64,000 nucleotides of DNA from Cryomorphaceae bacterium (GTDB lineage: Bacteria > Bacteroidota > Bacteroidia > Flavobacteriales > Schleiferiaceae): NCBI GenBank assembly GCA_021298655.1, contig JAJTFK010000003.1:38297-102296 (forward strand), given 5' to 3'. How positions within the stretch are numbered: position 1 is the stretch's first letter; each line of letters begins with the position of its first letter. Positions 51,194-61,129 of the stretch are shown in pieces. The notes under the pieces are model-generated. The model was not told the origin of the DNA and searched no databases. It saw only the letters and a list, made by a program, of their open reading frames with translations. The position numbers were made by a program, and so were the translations under genes.

Positions 51194-53388
51194 CGGGTTG
51201 AAATTTCGCGATCGACCCGATCCACCCCTTTTACGGATTTGAGGCGCTGCACCAAATCGCTGAGGTGGCTCCGGTCGGCCACGTGAACGCTGACGGTGCC
51301 GCTGAACACCCCTTCGCTTCCGTCGATGTGGAAGGACCGAATGTCGATTTGCATGTCGCTGGAAATCACCTTGGTGACCTTTAAAATCAACCCCTGTGAA
51401 TCAATTCCTGAAAAACGGAGCACGGCATTAAAGCCCTGGCGGCTGCCGAGATTCCACACCGCCTTAATTACCCGTTCCGCAAACTGTCCCTGCAATTTCA
51501 CGGAATGCCGGCAGTCCATGCGGTGCACTTCAATACCGCTTTCTTCGATAAATCCAAAAATGGCATCGCCCTGAATGGGTCGGCAGCAGTGCGCCAACGC
51601 ATACTCCAGAACCACTTCGTCGGGTCCAAAGAGCACGGCGTTGGAGGCAGAAGACACGTCCTTAATTCCCCCTTCCTTGGGTTTGGGCCGAAAACGCCGG
51701 AGAATGTACTGATAAAATCCACCGCTATCTTCTCGAAGAAAATCGCGTAGGCGGTCGCTGTCCAGTTCGCCCTTTCCAAACTTTAGGTACAGTTCCTTGG
51801 GCGTACGCAGGCCATAAAAATTGAGCATGCGTTGGGTCGTGGATTGATTGAGCTCCTGATTGGCCCGCTTGAGCAGCCGCACCAAGCGATCCCTTCCCGC
51901 GGCTTCTTGGTTGCGCAAGCGATCCCGGAAGTACGCGCGAAGTTTGGATTTGGCCTTCGGCGTCACCACCCAGTCCAGCCAGGCATCCTGCGGAACCTGG
52001 GTGTCGCTGCTAATAATCTGAACCTGATCGCCGTTCTGAAGCGGGTGGCCTAAGGGAACGAGTTGGCCGTTCACCTTGGCGCCCAGCGTCTTCATGCCCA
52101 AATCCGTGTGGATTTCAAAGGCGAAGTCCAAGGGCGTCGCCCGCTTCGGCAGCGTTACCATTTTGCCTTGTGGGGTAAAGGCAAAGATCTCATCCGAGAA
52201 AAGCTGCAGCTTAAAATTGTCTACGAACTCGACCGCATTATCGGCCTGACCCTCAACGACGTCGCGAATGCGCTCAATCCAGGAGTCCAGGGCTGCGCTG
52301 CCGGAACCATCCTCTTTGTAGCGCCAATGCGCCGCGTAACCGCGTTCGGCCTGATCGTCCATTCGCGCCGACCGAATTTGAATTTCGATCCAATGGCCTT
52401 CAGGTCCCATGACGGTGATGTGCAGGGACTCGTAGCCGTTGGCCTTGGGCGTGGTAATCCAGTCCCGCAACCTCCGCGGGTTGGGCCGAAAAATGGAGGT
52501 AATCAGTGAATAAACCCGCCAGATATCCGCTTTTTCTCGGTTGGCCGGGGCGTCGAGAATAATGCGCACCGCATACTTATCGTAGACCTCCTCAAAGGGC
52601 ACGTTTTGGTTTTGCATCTTGCGGCGGATGCTGTAAACCCCTTTGGTCCGGCGCTTCATGCTGAAGCTAAAACCCTCTCCGCGCAGGAGGTCTTCTAAAT
52701 TGTGGCTAAAGCGTTCTAGGTACCCACCGTCCAGCTCCTCGGCAGCAGAAATCTTTTCTACTAACTCTTCATAAACCTCTGGCTCTAAATATTTTAAACT
52801 TAAATCTTCAAACTCTTGCTTGAAGGGGTAGAGGCCCATTCGGTGCGCCAGGGGGGCGAAAATATACAGGGTTTCCGAAGCGATTTTGAGCTGCTTCGCA
52901 TGGGTCATGGCGTCCAGCGTTCGCATGTTGTGCAGTCGGTCCGCCATTTTAATCAACACCACCCTCACGTCGTCGCTGATGCTGACCAAGAGCTTGCGAA
53001 AATTCTCGCTCTGCATGGACGTTTGCATGTCAAAAATGCCCTGGATCTTGGTAAGGCCTTCGACGATGTAGCCTACGTTGGTGCCAAACAGGTGGTCAAT
53101 ATCTGCGCGGGTATACTCGGAATCCTCAATGACGTCGTGCATTAGGGCCGCGGCAACCGACTGCGGTCCCAGTCCAATCTCCTGAGAAACGATCAAGGCA
53201 ACCGCCAAGGGGTGCGTGATGTAGGGTTCTCCGGACTTTCGGCGCACATCCTTGTGGGCATCCTCAGCGACCTTAAATGCTTTTTTAATGAGCGCGAGGT
53301 CGGCCTTATCGGCCCCTCGCTCGGTTGCCGACGCCACCAGGGCACGAAATTGAGCCCGAACCAGCTTGACGTAATCTACTTCTGCCAT
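51190..53388 (-). CDS. spoT: RelA/SpoT-type (p)ppGpp synthetase/hydrolase
   Basis: A 732-aa Rel/Spo homologue. The hydrolase HD domain (AAALMHDVIEDSEY) is intact, so it should be able to degrade ppGpp. The synthetase domain (FEEVYDKYAVRIIL, ANGYESLHITVMGPEG), TGS domain (VTLPKRATPLDFAFEIHTD) and C-terminal ACT domain follow. Controls the stringent response. ATG 53388 lies inside the end of fahA (13-bp overlap), so the two are coupled. Confidence 0.95.
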   Translation of the reverse strand: MAEVDYVKLVRAQFRALVASATERGADKADLALIKKAFKVAEDAHKDVRRKSGEPYITHPLAVALIVSQEIGLGPQSVAAALMHDVIEDSEYTRADIDHLFGTNVGYIVEGLTKIQGIFDMQTSMQSENFRKLLVSISDDVRVVLIKMADRLHNMRTLDAMTHAKQLKIASETLYIFAPLAHRMGLYPFKQEFEDLSLKYLEPEVYEELVEKISAAEELDGGYLERFSHNLEDLLRGEGFSFSMKRRTKGVYSIRRKMQNQNVPFEEVYDKYAVRIILDAPANREKADIWRVYSLITSIFRPNPRRLRDWITTPKANGYESLHITVMGPEGHWIEIQIRSARMDDQAERGYAAHWRYKEDGSGSAALDSWIERIRDVVEGQADNAVEFVDNFKLQLFSDEIFAFTPQGKMVTLPKRATPLDFAFEIHTDLGMKTLGAKVNGQLVPLGHPLQNGDQVQIISSDTQVPQDAWLDWVVTPKAKSKLRAYFRDRLRNQEAAGRDRLVRLLKRANQELNQSTTQRMLNFYGLRTPKELYLKFGKGELDSDRLRDFLREDSGGFYQYILRRFRPKPKEGGIKDVSSASNAVLFGPDEVVLEYALAHCCRPIQGDAIFGFIEESGIEVHRMDCRHSVKLQGQFAERVIKAVWNLGSRQGFNAVLRFSGIDSQGLILKVTKVISSDMQIDIRSFHIDGSEGVFSGTVSVHVADRSHLSDLVQRLKSVKGVDRVDREISTR

Positions 53389-54620
53389 GGTTTAGCGGGT
53401 AGGACTCGGGCGCTGCAGGGGCCAAATCCGATGCGCGGACCCCGCTCCGTATGCCCGCGAAGAATGACGGTATCGCCGTCCTCAATGAAGCTGCGCTGGC
53501 TGCCGTCGCTAAGGGTAATCGGACGCGTCCCGTTCCAGGCTAGTTCGAGCATGGACCCAAAACTGCCCGGCTCGTTGCCGCTTATGGTGCCCGAGGCCAT
53601 CAAATCGCCGCTTCGAATCACGCAGCCGTTGATGCTGTGGTGCGCAATCTGCTGCGCAAAACTCCAGTACAGGTACTTCGCATTTGACCTGGAGATACGT
53701 GTTTCGGAGCCGTCTTCAGCGGCAATGGAAACTTCGAGCGCAATGTCCCAATGCGACGCACTTCGGTCTTGTTCGAGGTAGGGCAGGGGCTTGGGCTCCG
53801 CTTGCTCCGCTCCGGCACATCGGGATTCGGAAAGGGCCGCGTACGGCACAATCCACGGGCTCATGGTCGACGCAAAATTCTTTGCCAAAAATGGCCCGAG
53901 GGGAACGTACTCCCATTGCTGGATGTCGCGGGCCGACCAGTCGTTAAACAGCACCAAACCAAAAATGTGCTCTTCGGCCTGGTCTACCGGAATCCACGAC
54001 CCGTCGCTGGGGCCGCCGCGTAGGATCATTCCCACTTCCAATTCAAAATCAAGCTTGGTGGACGGGCCAAAAACCGGCAGGGGGTCGTTGGGCCCCTTGC
54101 GCTGTCCGTTTGGGCGGACCACCTCGGTTCCGCTTACGTTGACGGTTGAGGCTCGGCCGTGGTAGCCCACGGGAATGTGAAGCCAGTTGGGCAGGAGGGC
54201 GTTTTCCGGATCGCGAAACATCATCCCTACGTTGGTTGCGTGCTGGCGCGAGGCATAAAAATCCGTGTAATCGCCAATGCGCACCGGCAAAACAGGTGGA
54301 ACACGGTCGGCCGGGGCTTCGCACGCGGAACGCGCCCCGTGATGTTCCCAATCCGACCCCGTGCGGTACAGCGTCTGAAGCTCCGTGCGCACCGCCAACC
54401 AGGCACCGGGTCCGCACTCGATAAATGCGTTAAAAACCCGGTCGTCCAGGCTGCTGTGGTCCGCCAAAAAGCCGGCGCGACGCAGCATGTTCAAGCTGAT
54501 TACGGTGTCGCCGATGCGGGTAGCCAAATGCACCGCGCCGTCATGCCAGCGCACTGCGCCCCAGGGGAGGTTTGAAAAGCTGAAATCTGAATCGTCCGGA
54601 ACCGGGATAAAGCTTGACAT
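53376..54620 (-). CDS. fahA: Fumarylacetoacetase
   Basis: A 414-aa enzyme. [30 protein letters not shown] (metal-binding Glu), [20 protein letters not shown], and a C-terminal [20 protein letters not shown] define FahA. It makes the last cut in tyrosine catabolism, giving fumarate and acetoacetate. No other tyrosine genes are near. Divergent from glyA with a 30-bp gap. Confidence 0.94.
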   Translation of the reverse strand: MSSFIPVPDDSDFSFSNLPWGAVRWHDGAVHLATRIGDTVISLNMLRRAGFLADHSSLDDRVFNAFIECGPGAWLAVRTELQTLYRTGSDWEHHGARSACEAPADRVPPVLPVRIGDYTDFYASRQHATNVGMMFRDPENALLPNWLHIPVGYHGRASTVNVSGTEVVRPNGQRKGPNDPLPVFGPSTKLDFELEVGMILRGGPSDGSWIPVDQAEEHIFGLVLFNDWSARDIQQWEYVPLGPFLAKNFASTMSPWIVPYAALSESRCAGAEQAEPKPLPYLEQDRSASHWDIALEVSIAAEDGSETRISRSNAKYLYWSFAQQIAHHSINGCVIRSGDLMASGTISGNEPGSFGSMLELAWNGTRPITLSDGSQRSFIEDGDTVILRGHTERGPRIGFGPCSARVLPAKPWQK

Positions 54621-54650
54621 GGGCGTATTTTTACCCCCAAGTTACACGCT

Positions 54651-55940
54651 ATGAACCGCGATTCCGCTCTCTTCGACCTCATCTCTGCCGAACACCAACG
54701 CCAAGTTGAAGGCATTGAACTTATTGCATCCGAAAATTTCACCTCTCCGGCCGTCATGGAGGCCGTCGGATCGGTACTTACGAACAAGTACGCCGAGGGC
54801 TATCCCGGCAAGCGCTACTACGGCGGATGCCAAATCGTGGACCAAGTTGAAGACCTTGCGCGCAACCGTGCCGCCGAGCTGTTTGACGCCGAGTACGTTA
54901 ACGTGCAGCCCCACAGCGGTTCACAGGCCAACGCGGCCGTATACCTGGCTTGCCTCAAGCCCGGCGACACCATTTTGGGTTTTGACCTGAGCCACGGCGG
55001 ACACCTTACCCACGGTTCCCCAGTTAATTTCAGCGGCCAAACCTACCGCGCCACGTTTTACGGCCTTGATCGCGAAACGGGCGTACTGAACTACGCCAGT
55101 ATTCGGGAAATCGCCCACCGCGAAAAGCCGAAAATGATCATTTGCGGCGCCAGTGCCTACAGCCGCGACATAGACTACGCCGCATTTCGCAGCATCGCCG
55201 ACGAAGTGAGCGCACTGCTGCTCGCCGACATCAGCCACCCATCCGGCCTGGTTGCGCGCGGCCTGCTCAACGACCCCATGCCGCACTGCCACTTCGTGAC
55301 CACGACCACCCACAAAACCCTGCGCGGACCCCGTGGCGGCATGATTATGATGGGTCAAGATTTCGAGAACCCCTGGGGCTTGACCACGCCCAAAGGCGAA
55401 CTCCGCATGATGTCCCACGTGCTCGACATGGCGGTATTCCCGGGCATTCAGGGCGGACCGCTCGAGCACGTAATCGCCGGAAAAGCCGTTGCCTACGGTG
55501 AGGCCCTAACCGACGAGTACTTCAACTACATTGTTCAGGTCCGCGAAAACGCACAAGCCATGGCGAAGGCCCTTGTGGCCCGCGGCTACGACATTGTCAG
55601 CGGCGGAACCGACAACCACTTGATGCTTGTGGACCTGCGCAGCAAAAACGTGACCGGCAAGCTGGCCGAAAATGCGCTCGTCGCCGCCCACATTACGGCC
55701 AATAAAAACATGGTTCCCTTTGACGACAAGTCGCCCTTCATTACCAGCGGAATTCGATTCGGAACCCCGGCGCTCACCACGCGCGGCTTGGTCGGATCCG
55801 ACATGGAGGCGGTCGTGGAGCTCATTGATGAGGTACTTAGCCAGCCCGAAAACGAAGGCTCAGGTCAAAATACCGTCCAACCTAACCAAGGCGGCAAGCG
55901 GACTTCTGCCGAAAACCGCGGCGTCACTTACGGAGACTGA
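54651..55940 (+). CDS. glyA: Serine hydroxymethyltransferase with atypical C-terminal tail
   Basis: A 429-aa PLP enzyme. The PLP lysine is in [37 protein letters not shown] and [16 protein letters not shown] are all present. It moves a one-carbon unit from serine to tetrahydrofolate. The family normally ends in a helix after the LSQPENE position; here the last 27 residues ([13 protein letters not shown] onward) look unrelated and overlap the next gene in another frame. The core is intact. Confidence 0.95.
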   Translation: MNRDSALFDLISAEHQRQVEGIELIASENFTSPAVMEAVGSVLTNKYAEGYPGKRYYGGCQIVDQVEDLARNRAAELFDAEYVNVQPHSGSQANAAVYLACLKPGDTILGFDLSHGGHLTHGSPVNFSGQTYRATFYGLDRETGVLNYASIREIAHREKPKMIICGASAYSRDIDYAAFRSIADEVSALLLADISHPSGLVARGLLNDPMPHCHFVTTTTHKTLRGPRGGMIMMGQDFENPWGLTTPKGELRMMSHVLDMAVFPGIQGGPLEHVIAGKAVAYGEALTDEYFNYIVQVRENAQAMAKALVARGYDIVSGGTDNHLMLVDLRSKNVTGKLAENALVAAHITANKNMVPFDDKSPFITSGIRFGTPALTTRGLVGSDMEAVVELIDEVLSQPENEGSGQNTVQPNQGGKRTSAENRGVTYGD

Positions 55941-56562
55941 AGTGGCCGATGGCCTTAAAGAAGCTCTCGTGCAGGGTGTGAAATCCGGCTCGGACGGCCT
56001 TGGGGCCGCGGGAGGCTTTGCCAAGTCTGAAATGTACCGATTGGCGTTACCGCCCGAAGTCGCCGACATCGAAGCTAAAATCAACGCCAATCCCGTCCTG
56101 CGTGCGGCCCTAAAGCCGCAGCTTGAGCAGCTTAAAGTCAAGCTCAACGAAGGTGCGGAGCGGGCAGCCGCCAAATCGTTCCCGATTTTCAAGCAGGCGG
56201 TTGTCGGAATGTCGGTACGCGACGCCATGGGCATTCTTCAGGGCGGGACCGGTTCGGCAACCCGCTACCTTCGAGCCGAAACCGAACAACCCCTTCAGGC
56301 GGCGTTTCGCCCGGTGGTTCAGGCTGCGCTCGACGAAGTTCAGTTGGCCTCCTACTGGGAGCCGGTAGCCAAGGCGATCAACCAAAACAAGCGCTTGCTG
56401 GGCCGCACCGAAGACATTCAGACGGACTTGGTGGCTTATGTCAATCAAAAGGCCACCGACGCCCTTTTTACCGAAATCGCCCTGGAAGAAGACCGCATCC
56501 GCCAGGATCCGTTGAAGCGCGGAACCGAGCTGCTTCGTCGGGTCTTTGGCACGGCGCGCTAA
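55828..56562 (+). CDS. DUF4197-family protein, 5' end overlapping glyA
   Basis: [60 protein letters not shown] and [20 protein letters not shown] match DUF4197, a family usually exported with a signal peptide. From ATG 55828 it would be 244 aa and overlap glyA by 113 bp. The in-frame stretch before 55942 ([19 protein letters not shown]) looks like a real mature N-terminus, but no signal peptide is present. GTG 55942 is the alternative start. Its stop overlaps the convergent gene by 4 bp. Confidence 0.72.
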   Translation: MRYLASPKTKAQVKIPSNLTKAASGLLPKTAASLTETEVADGLKEALVQGVKSGSDGLGAAGGFAKSEMYRLALPPEVADIEAKINANPVLRAALKPQLEQLKVKLNEGAERAAAKSFPIFKQAVVGMSVRDAMGILQGGTGSATRYLRAETEQPLQAAFRPVVQAALDEVQLASYWEPVAKAINQNKRLLGRTEDIQTDLVAYVNQKATDALFTEIALEEDRIRQDPLKRGTELLRRVFGTAR

Positions 56563-57425
56563 AGCGGAACGCCGTAGCGCGCGGCGAAGGCTGAAGCACG
56601 GCGCCGCGCTTGCCACGCGGCAACTCCAGGGAGGTAATTGATTAAGATGTCCAAGGATCCGGCCACAAAAGTTCGTGCGGTCTTGAACGCGGAACCCAGA
56701 GTATTGGGCCAAATTCGGTACGTAACCGAAAAACTACCGGTTAGGTAGGTAACGTGGTGCCAATACCCCTTGGGAATGAACAGCGTATCACCAGGGTTCA
56801 GGACGACCTCGTAGCCCTGAAGGTAGCGCAGTCGGTCAAACCGCGCCGCGACGGATTCTAGGTTCCCAAAATCCACCGCGGAATGAACCGTGCCCGGAAT
56901 TTGGTATAGGTTTTCGCTTTGACTTGGGTCAAACAGAAGTACCCGTTTTTGACCCAGAAAGTGCGTTAAAAGCAAGTCAACCCAGTCAAAATCATAGTGA
57001 ATGCGGGTTTCGCTCCCCCGTGCTCCAAAGAAGTAGGCCGGAATATTGACCACGCGGCAACCCAAACGACCCAACCGGTGCGCATTCTCGTGCGGCAAAC
57101 TCGGCGCCTTGGCGCGAAGGTTGAATGCGAACAGCCGTTCCGAGGATGCTTCGTTGGCCTGAAGCTGTTCGAAGTAGGTGGACAGCCGTTTTTGGGCAAT
57201 GGGCTTGGGGAAGAAGGTCGTCGATTGCCCGTTGGCAAAGGCGCTACCCCGAACGCCTACCGATTGCGAACCGACAGCTCGAGCCAAATCACGCCATGTC
57301 CAGGAATTGGCCGGCCAATCTGAGGCAAAACCGCGGAGGACAATCGGTTTTTGCTGAAGTCGGGCTTGGCGAAACGCGTCGTGCGCATGAGACGGCGCAC
57401 ACTCGGGCATGGGCATTAAAGTCAT
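56559..57425 (-). CDS. Cupin-like (JmjC/cupin_8) domain protein
   Basis: A 288-aa protein. IVLRGFASDWPA opens the fold; the iron site is the HxD in TRIHYDFDWVDLLLTHFLG and the later His in IPKGYWHHVTYLTG. These are 2-oxoglutarate/Fe(II) oxygenases, some of which hydroxylate proteins or RNA. Substrate unknown. It converges on the DUF4197 gene. Confidence 0.8.
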   Translation of the reverse strand: MTLMPMPECAPSHAHDAFRQARLQQKPIVLRGFASDWPANSWTWRDLARAVGSQSVGVRGSAFANGQSTTFFPKPIAQKRLSTYFEQLQANEASSERLFAFNLRAKAPSLPHENAHRLGRLGCRVVNIPAYFFGARGSETRIHYDFDWVDLLLTHFLGQKRVLLFDPSQSENLYQIPGTVHSAVDFGNLESVAARFDRLRYLQGYEVVLNPGDTLFIPKGYWHHVTYLTGSFSVTYRIWPNTLGSAFKTARTFVAGSLDILINYLPGVAAWQARRRASAFAARYGVPL

Positions 57426-57565
57426 GAGGCAAAATTCTACGCGACGTCCGGCCGCGATTTGGCAGATAGTGCGAAAAGGAATTTGTGCCCACGCAGAAAT
57501 CGCCTAACATGCAGATTAAAATTAGCATGTACTTTGCGCCATATCCTTTAAAACACCAAGGAACC

Positions 57566-58759
57566 ATGCGAACGCTTCTCAACACCCTTAGCTTAATTGC
57601 CGTCACGAGCAGTGCGGCTTTTGCTCAAACCGAAGTCAAGAAAACCCTCGCGGTGCTGGATTTTGACGTGCGTAACTACGCCGTTGACGCCCAGCAACTC
57701 ATTGACAAAGCCACCATAGAGTTGATTCAAATCAACAAATTCGAGATCATCGACAAGTACGACATCGAGTACATCTCCAAGCGCGACAAAGTCGACCTCA
57801 AAGGCTGCTATTCCAAAATCTGCTTGGAAGACATCGGCAAGCGACTCAAATGCGACTACTTGCTGACGGGTTCCTATGATTTACTAGGCGATCGAGTTGC
57901 GGTCACGGTGCGCTTGTACGACGTGGCCAAAGGCAGTTTCACGGAATCGGCCAGCCGGGTTTACCTGAACATTCCGCAGCAAAACCTCACGATGATGGAG
58001 GTGGCCATCAAGGATTTGCTCGCGGTCCCCAACGACGAAAACCTGATTAAAAAGCTCACCATCAGCGAGGAGTACGAGAGCGCACTGAACAACCCCGAAA
58101 CGTCCGTTATCAACAACAACGGACCCCGCTTGGGCATCACGGCGGTGGTCGGTCCGAGTGCATCGATTTTAATGGCGGCTCCCAGTGGAGGTGGGTTTGG
58201 GTACAGCATCCCGGCCTTGACCTCATTCGGCTACCAGTTTGAGCAGGTTTTCGTGAACAGCGGCGACTTTCAGGCGCTCTTCGAGTTCATTCCGCTCATC
58301 GCAGGCCTGGAGTATGGACGGGTCATTCCCAGCGCCAACGTGCTCATGGGCATGCGCAACAGCCGCACGGGCTGGGAGTTTGCCATCGGTCCCAATTTTA
58401 CGACCACGGTGACCGGCGAGGGGTACTTGGACGGGAACAACTTCATTCTTAAAGGCAGCGCCGGCTACAATCCCTTGGGTAAAGAGGTCATTACTCGACT
58501 GGATTCGCGCGGAGACCTTGCGGTTTCTACGGGGTTGGTGTTTGGCTTCGGCAAGACCTTTAAGTCGGGTAAAATGAACTTCCCGGTTAACTTGTTTGTC
58601 ATTACCCCAGGGCGCGGCGATTCGTGGCGCATTGGAACATCCGTCGGATTCAACATCGTGCGCAAGAAGACCCCAAGTTTCGCTCCAGCCACCCTCAAGC
58701 CGCGGCCACTCGAGCCCTCGGGTTCTGGGGCTTCCGTCAACCGAATCACCATCCAATAA
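57566..58759 (+). CDS. Exported CsgG-like protein with C-terminal barrel-like region
   Basis: A 397-aa protein with signal peptide (RTLLNTLSLIAVTSSAAFAQ). Residues about 25-150 (KKTLAVLDFDVRNYAVDAQQ, CDYLLTGSYDLLGDRVAVTV) resemble the CsgG/GNA1162 periplasmic fold. The rest has aromatic beta strands, possibly outer-membrane linked. Function unknown. ATG 57566 is chosen by signal peptide; several upstream ATGs are in frame. A strong terminator follows. Confidence 0.7.
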   Translation: MRTLLNTLSLIAVTSSAAFAQTEVKKTLAVLDFDVRNYAVDAQQLIDKATIELIQINKFEIIDKYDIEYISKRDKVDLKGCYSKICLEDIGKRLKCDYLLTGSYDLLGDRVAVTVRLYDVAKGSFTESASRVYLNIPQQNLTMMEVAIKDLLAVPNDENLIKKLTISEEYESALNNPETSVINNNGPRLGITAVVGPSASILMAAPSGGGFGYSIPALTSFGYQFEQVFVNSGDFQALFEFIPLIAGLEYGRVIPSANVLMGMRNSRTGWEFAIGPNFTTTVTGEGYLDGNNFILKGSAGYNPLGKEVITRLDSRGDLAVSTGLVFGFGKTFKSGKMNFPVNLFVITPGRGDSWRIGTSVGFNIVRKKTPSFAPATLKPRPLEPSGSGASVNRITIQ

Positions 58760-58776
58760 ACTCCGTCCCATGAACG

Positions 58777-58806
58777 AGTGCCCGGCCGCAAGACCGGGCA
58801 CTTTTC
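58777..58806 (+). terminator. Rho-independent terminator
   Basis: AGTGCCCGG-N8-CCGGGCACT followed by a short T-rich tract, after the CsgG-like gene. Confidence 0.85.
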
Positions 58807-58842
58807 ATTTTTGGACCGCGGAGCGAGTACTTTCGTGCTGCA

Positions 58843-59652
58843 GTGAACGAAGCCATTCGCCTAAATAAATTTCTAAGCAGCCACGGGCTCTGCAGCCGCC
58901 GTGAAGCAGACCGTGCCATAGAGGCCGGTGACGTAGCGATCAACGGCCGAATAGCCGTACTGGGAGACGTTGTTGGTGCGGGAGATGAGGTGGCGTTTCG
59001 CGGTCAGCGCGTTCGTTCCGAACAGAAACCGCGGGCGGTGTACCTGCTGCTCAACAAGCCCGAGGGAATTACGTCGACCACCGATACCGGAATTCGCGGA
59101 AACGTGGTGGATTTTGTGCGCTACCCCGAGCGAATTTTCACAGTTGGCCGGCTGGACAAGGACTCCCGAGGCTTGCTGTTGCTGACCAACGACGGGGATT
59201 CCGTCAACAAGATTTTGCGGGCCGGCAATGCGCACCCCAAGGAATACTGGGTCCAGGTGCAACGCCCAATCAGCGACGACGAGCTGGAAACCATGGCGCG
59301 CGGTGTTCCGATGTTGGGAACGCGGACCTTGCCCTGCGAAATCCTGCGCCTGGGCGCTCGATCCTATAAAATCACCCTAATTCAGGGATTAAACCGTCAA
59401 ATTCGCCGAATGGCCGAGTACGTTGGCCACGAAGTCCGCATCCTCGAACGCAAGCGGATCATGCACCTGACCGATGCCGGGCTTCCCACGGGAAGTTGGC
59501 GGGAACTAACGCCCGCGGAGGTGGCCCAGCTTCTGGACGCTGTTCGGGATAGCGACGGCAATCCCACGGCGCCCCGAACGGGGGCCAAACCCCGCGATTT
59601 TGCCCAACCCGGACCGGGATACCGAGAACCCCAACGAACGCGCCGCAGGTGA
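58843..59652 (+). CDS. rluF: Pseudouridine synthase, RsuA/RluF family
   Basis: A 269-aa enzyme. An S4 domain (RLNKFLSSHGLCSRREADRA) precedes the catalytic domain with Asp in VGRLDKDSRGLLLLTNDGD. NKILRAGNAHPKEYWVQV and LIQGLNRQIRRMAEYVGHEV fit RluF, which makes pseudouridine 2604 in 23S rRNA. The tail is Pro/Arg-rich. GTG start, 7 nt after TACTTTCG. Confidence 0.87.
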   Translation: MNEAIRLNKFLSSHGLCSRREADRAIEAGDVAINGRIAVLGDVVGAGDEVAFRGQRVRSEQKPRAVYLLLNKPEGITSTTDTGIRGNVVDFVRYPERIFTVGRLDKDSRGLLLLTNDGDSVNKILRAGNAHPKEYWVQVQRPISDDELETMARGVPMLGTRTLPCEILRLGARSYKITLIQGLNRQIRRMAEYVGHEVRILERKRIMHLTDAGLPTGSWRELTPAEVAQLLDAVRDSDGNPTAPRTGAKPRDFAQPGPGYREPQRTRRR

Positions 59653-60950
59653 AGGTAGCTGCCGGTTTTTTGGTTGGCGTCCTTGCCTGGTTTATTGCGC
59701 CATTTTGGCTGCAGGAGGGCATGTTCATGGACGGGATGATCTATGCATCGGTCGCGCAAAACCTAGCCCAGGGTGTGGGAACATTTTGGGCTCCGATTTA
59801 CCAGCCCTCAGCCGCCGCAGCCTACTCGGAGCAGTTGCCGCTTTTTACGGGCATGGAGTCCCTACTGTTCATGCTTCTGGGGCCGACTCCTTGGGTGGAG
59901 CGCTGCTTTATGGCCTTGGCTTGGATTGCAGCGGCGTGGGGTATGGTGGCGCTTCATCGGAAATGGTGGCCCGAGCGCAGCACGGAATCCGCCATTTGGG
60001 TGGTTGCCGTTTGGAGTTCGGCACCCTTGATTGCGTGGGGAATGGGAAACCACGTACAGGAAATGTGGATGGCGCCTTTTTCGCTTTGGGCTGTGGTGGC
60101 CATGTCCCATCGGTCTTGGGCCTGGCTTGGCGGAATCCTGACGGTGGCTACCGCACTGTTTAAGGGCCCGCAGGGATTGTTTCCGCTCGCATGGCTACCC
60201 ATTTTAGCCTGTTTTGGACTGTGTTCGGCAACCTCGTTTCGATACCAATTCACGCAGGTCGTGCTTGCCGTACTGGGCTGTGCGGTACTCCTGGTCGTTT
60301 GGGACGATGCCTTCGAGGCCTTGGCGCGCAACGCCTCCAACCGACTTGTTCGAACGTTTACCCAAGAGCGGGCTGTAACGGCCTCCAACCGCGCGTGGTT
60401 GATCGGCCCCTTGTTCGGACAACTGGGCAGCATGTTGGTCGCTGCGGCCTTAGGGCTCTGGTTGCGCGCTCGACGGATTCGGTTTGGAGGAGATGTACGA
60501 GCCTATGCCGTACTTGTCCTGGGCTTGGCGGCTTCGCTTCCGCTTACGGTAACCCACGAACAGCGCGACTTTTACCTGATCACGTCCTTGGGTTTTTTTG
60601 CGGTAGGATTGGTTAGCCTTTTTCGAGAAATGCCCAGCGAGCGCCGTCCAAGGGTCCAGCAAATTTTGTGGTTGGTGGCCGTTGCGGGCTCGGTGAGCTT
60701 GCCCCTTCGGCAAATCCAGCGCGACGAGGTACTTCGTGCTTCGCTGGAGGCTCAAGCATCGGATTTCCCCGCGCGAACCCCGTTTAATGTCGATCCCTCG
60801 CTGCGGTTGAACCACGAACTGGCCGCCTACGCGATGCGCTACCGATTGTGGGAAGTTAACTTGGCCAACACCCAGCAGCATCCCAACCTGGTTGTCCCGG
60901 ATTCGCGCTCCAATGGCGCGGTGCGCTTCGTGGTCAAATCAAGCAGGTAA
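59649..60950 (+). CDS. Multi-spanning membrane glycosyltransferase-like protein (GT-C/ArnT-like)
   Basis: A 433-aa protein with about ten membrane helices. The first loop GMFMDGMIYASVAQNLAQG places the acidic residue expected for GT-C enzymes of the ArnT/PMT type, which use polyprenyl-phosphate sugars. Substrate unknown. GTG 59649 overlaps the rluF stop (GTGA), so it is coupled to it. Confidence 0.72.
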   Translation: MKVAAGFLVGVLAWFIAPFWLQEGMFMDGMIYASVAQNLAQGVGTFWAPIYQPSAAAAYSEQLPLFTGMESLLFMLLGPTPWVERCFMALAWIAAAWGMVALHRKWWPERSTESAIWVVAVWSSAPLIAWGMGNHVQEMWMAPFSLWAVVAMSHRSWAWLGGILTVATALFKGPQGLFPLAWLPILACFGLCSATSFRYQFTQVVLAVLGCAVLLVVWDDAFEALARNASNRLVRTFTQERAVTASNRAWLIGPLFGQLGSMLVAAALGLWLRARRIRFGGDVRAYAVLVLGLAASLPLTVTHEQRDFYLITSLGFFAVGLVSLFREMPSERRPRVQQILWLVAVAGSVSLPLRQIQRDEVLRASLEAQASDFPARTPFNVDPSLRLNHELAAYAMRYRLWEVNLANTQQHPNLVVPDSRSNGAVRFVVKSSR

Positions 60951-60972
60951 ACGGACCCTGCCCAAAAACAAA

Positions 60973-60997
60973 AAACCAGGCCCGAAGGACCTGGTTT
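60973..60997 (-). terminator. Terminator of tRNA-Met
   Basis: AAACCAGG / CCTGGTTT stem; on the minus strand it is followed by a T-rich run, right after the tRNA. It may also serve the plus-strand gene. Confidence 0.7.
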
Positions 60998-61007
60998 GGG
61001 GTTTGGG

Positions 61008-61081
61008 TAGCGAAGGGGGGAATCGAACCCCCGACCTCAGGGTTATGAATCCTGCGCTCTAACCGTCTGAGCTACCTCGCC
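61008..61081 (-). tRNA. tRNA-Met (anticodon CAT, elongator type)
   Basis: A 74-nt cloverleaf on the minus strand: acceptor GGCGAGG/CTTCGCT, D arm with AGCTCAGACGGTTAGAGC, anticodon loop TTCATAA giving CAT, T arm GGGGGTTCGATTCCCCC. It lacks the three G-C pairs of initiator tRNA, so elongator Met is most likely; tRNA-Ile2 cannot be excluded without checking identity elements. Confidence 0.92.
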
Positions 61082-61129
61082 GTAATGGGCGGCAAAAGTA
61101 GGGCAGAAGGAGGTATTCCGCAACCAAAA

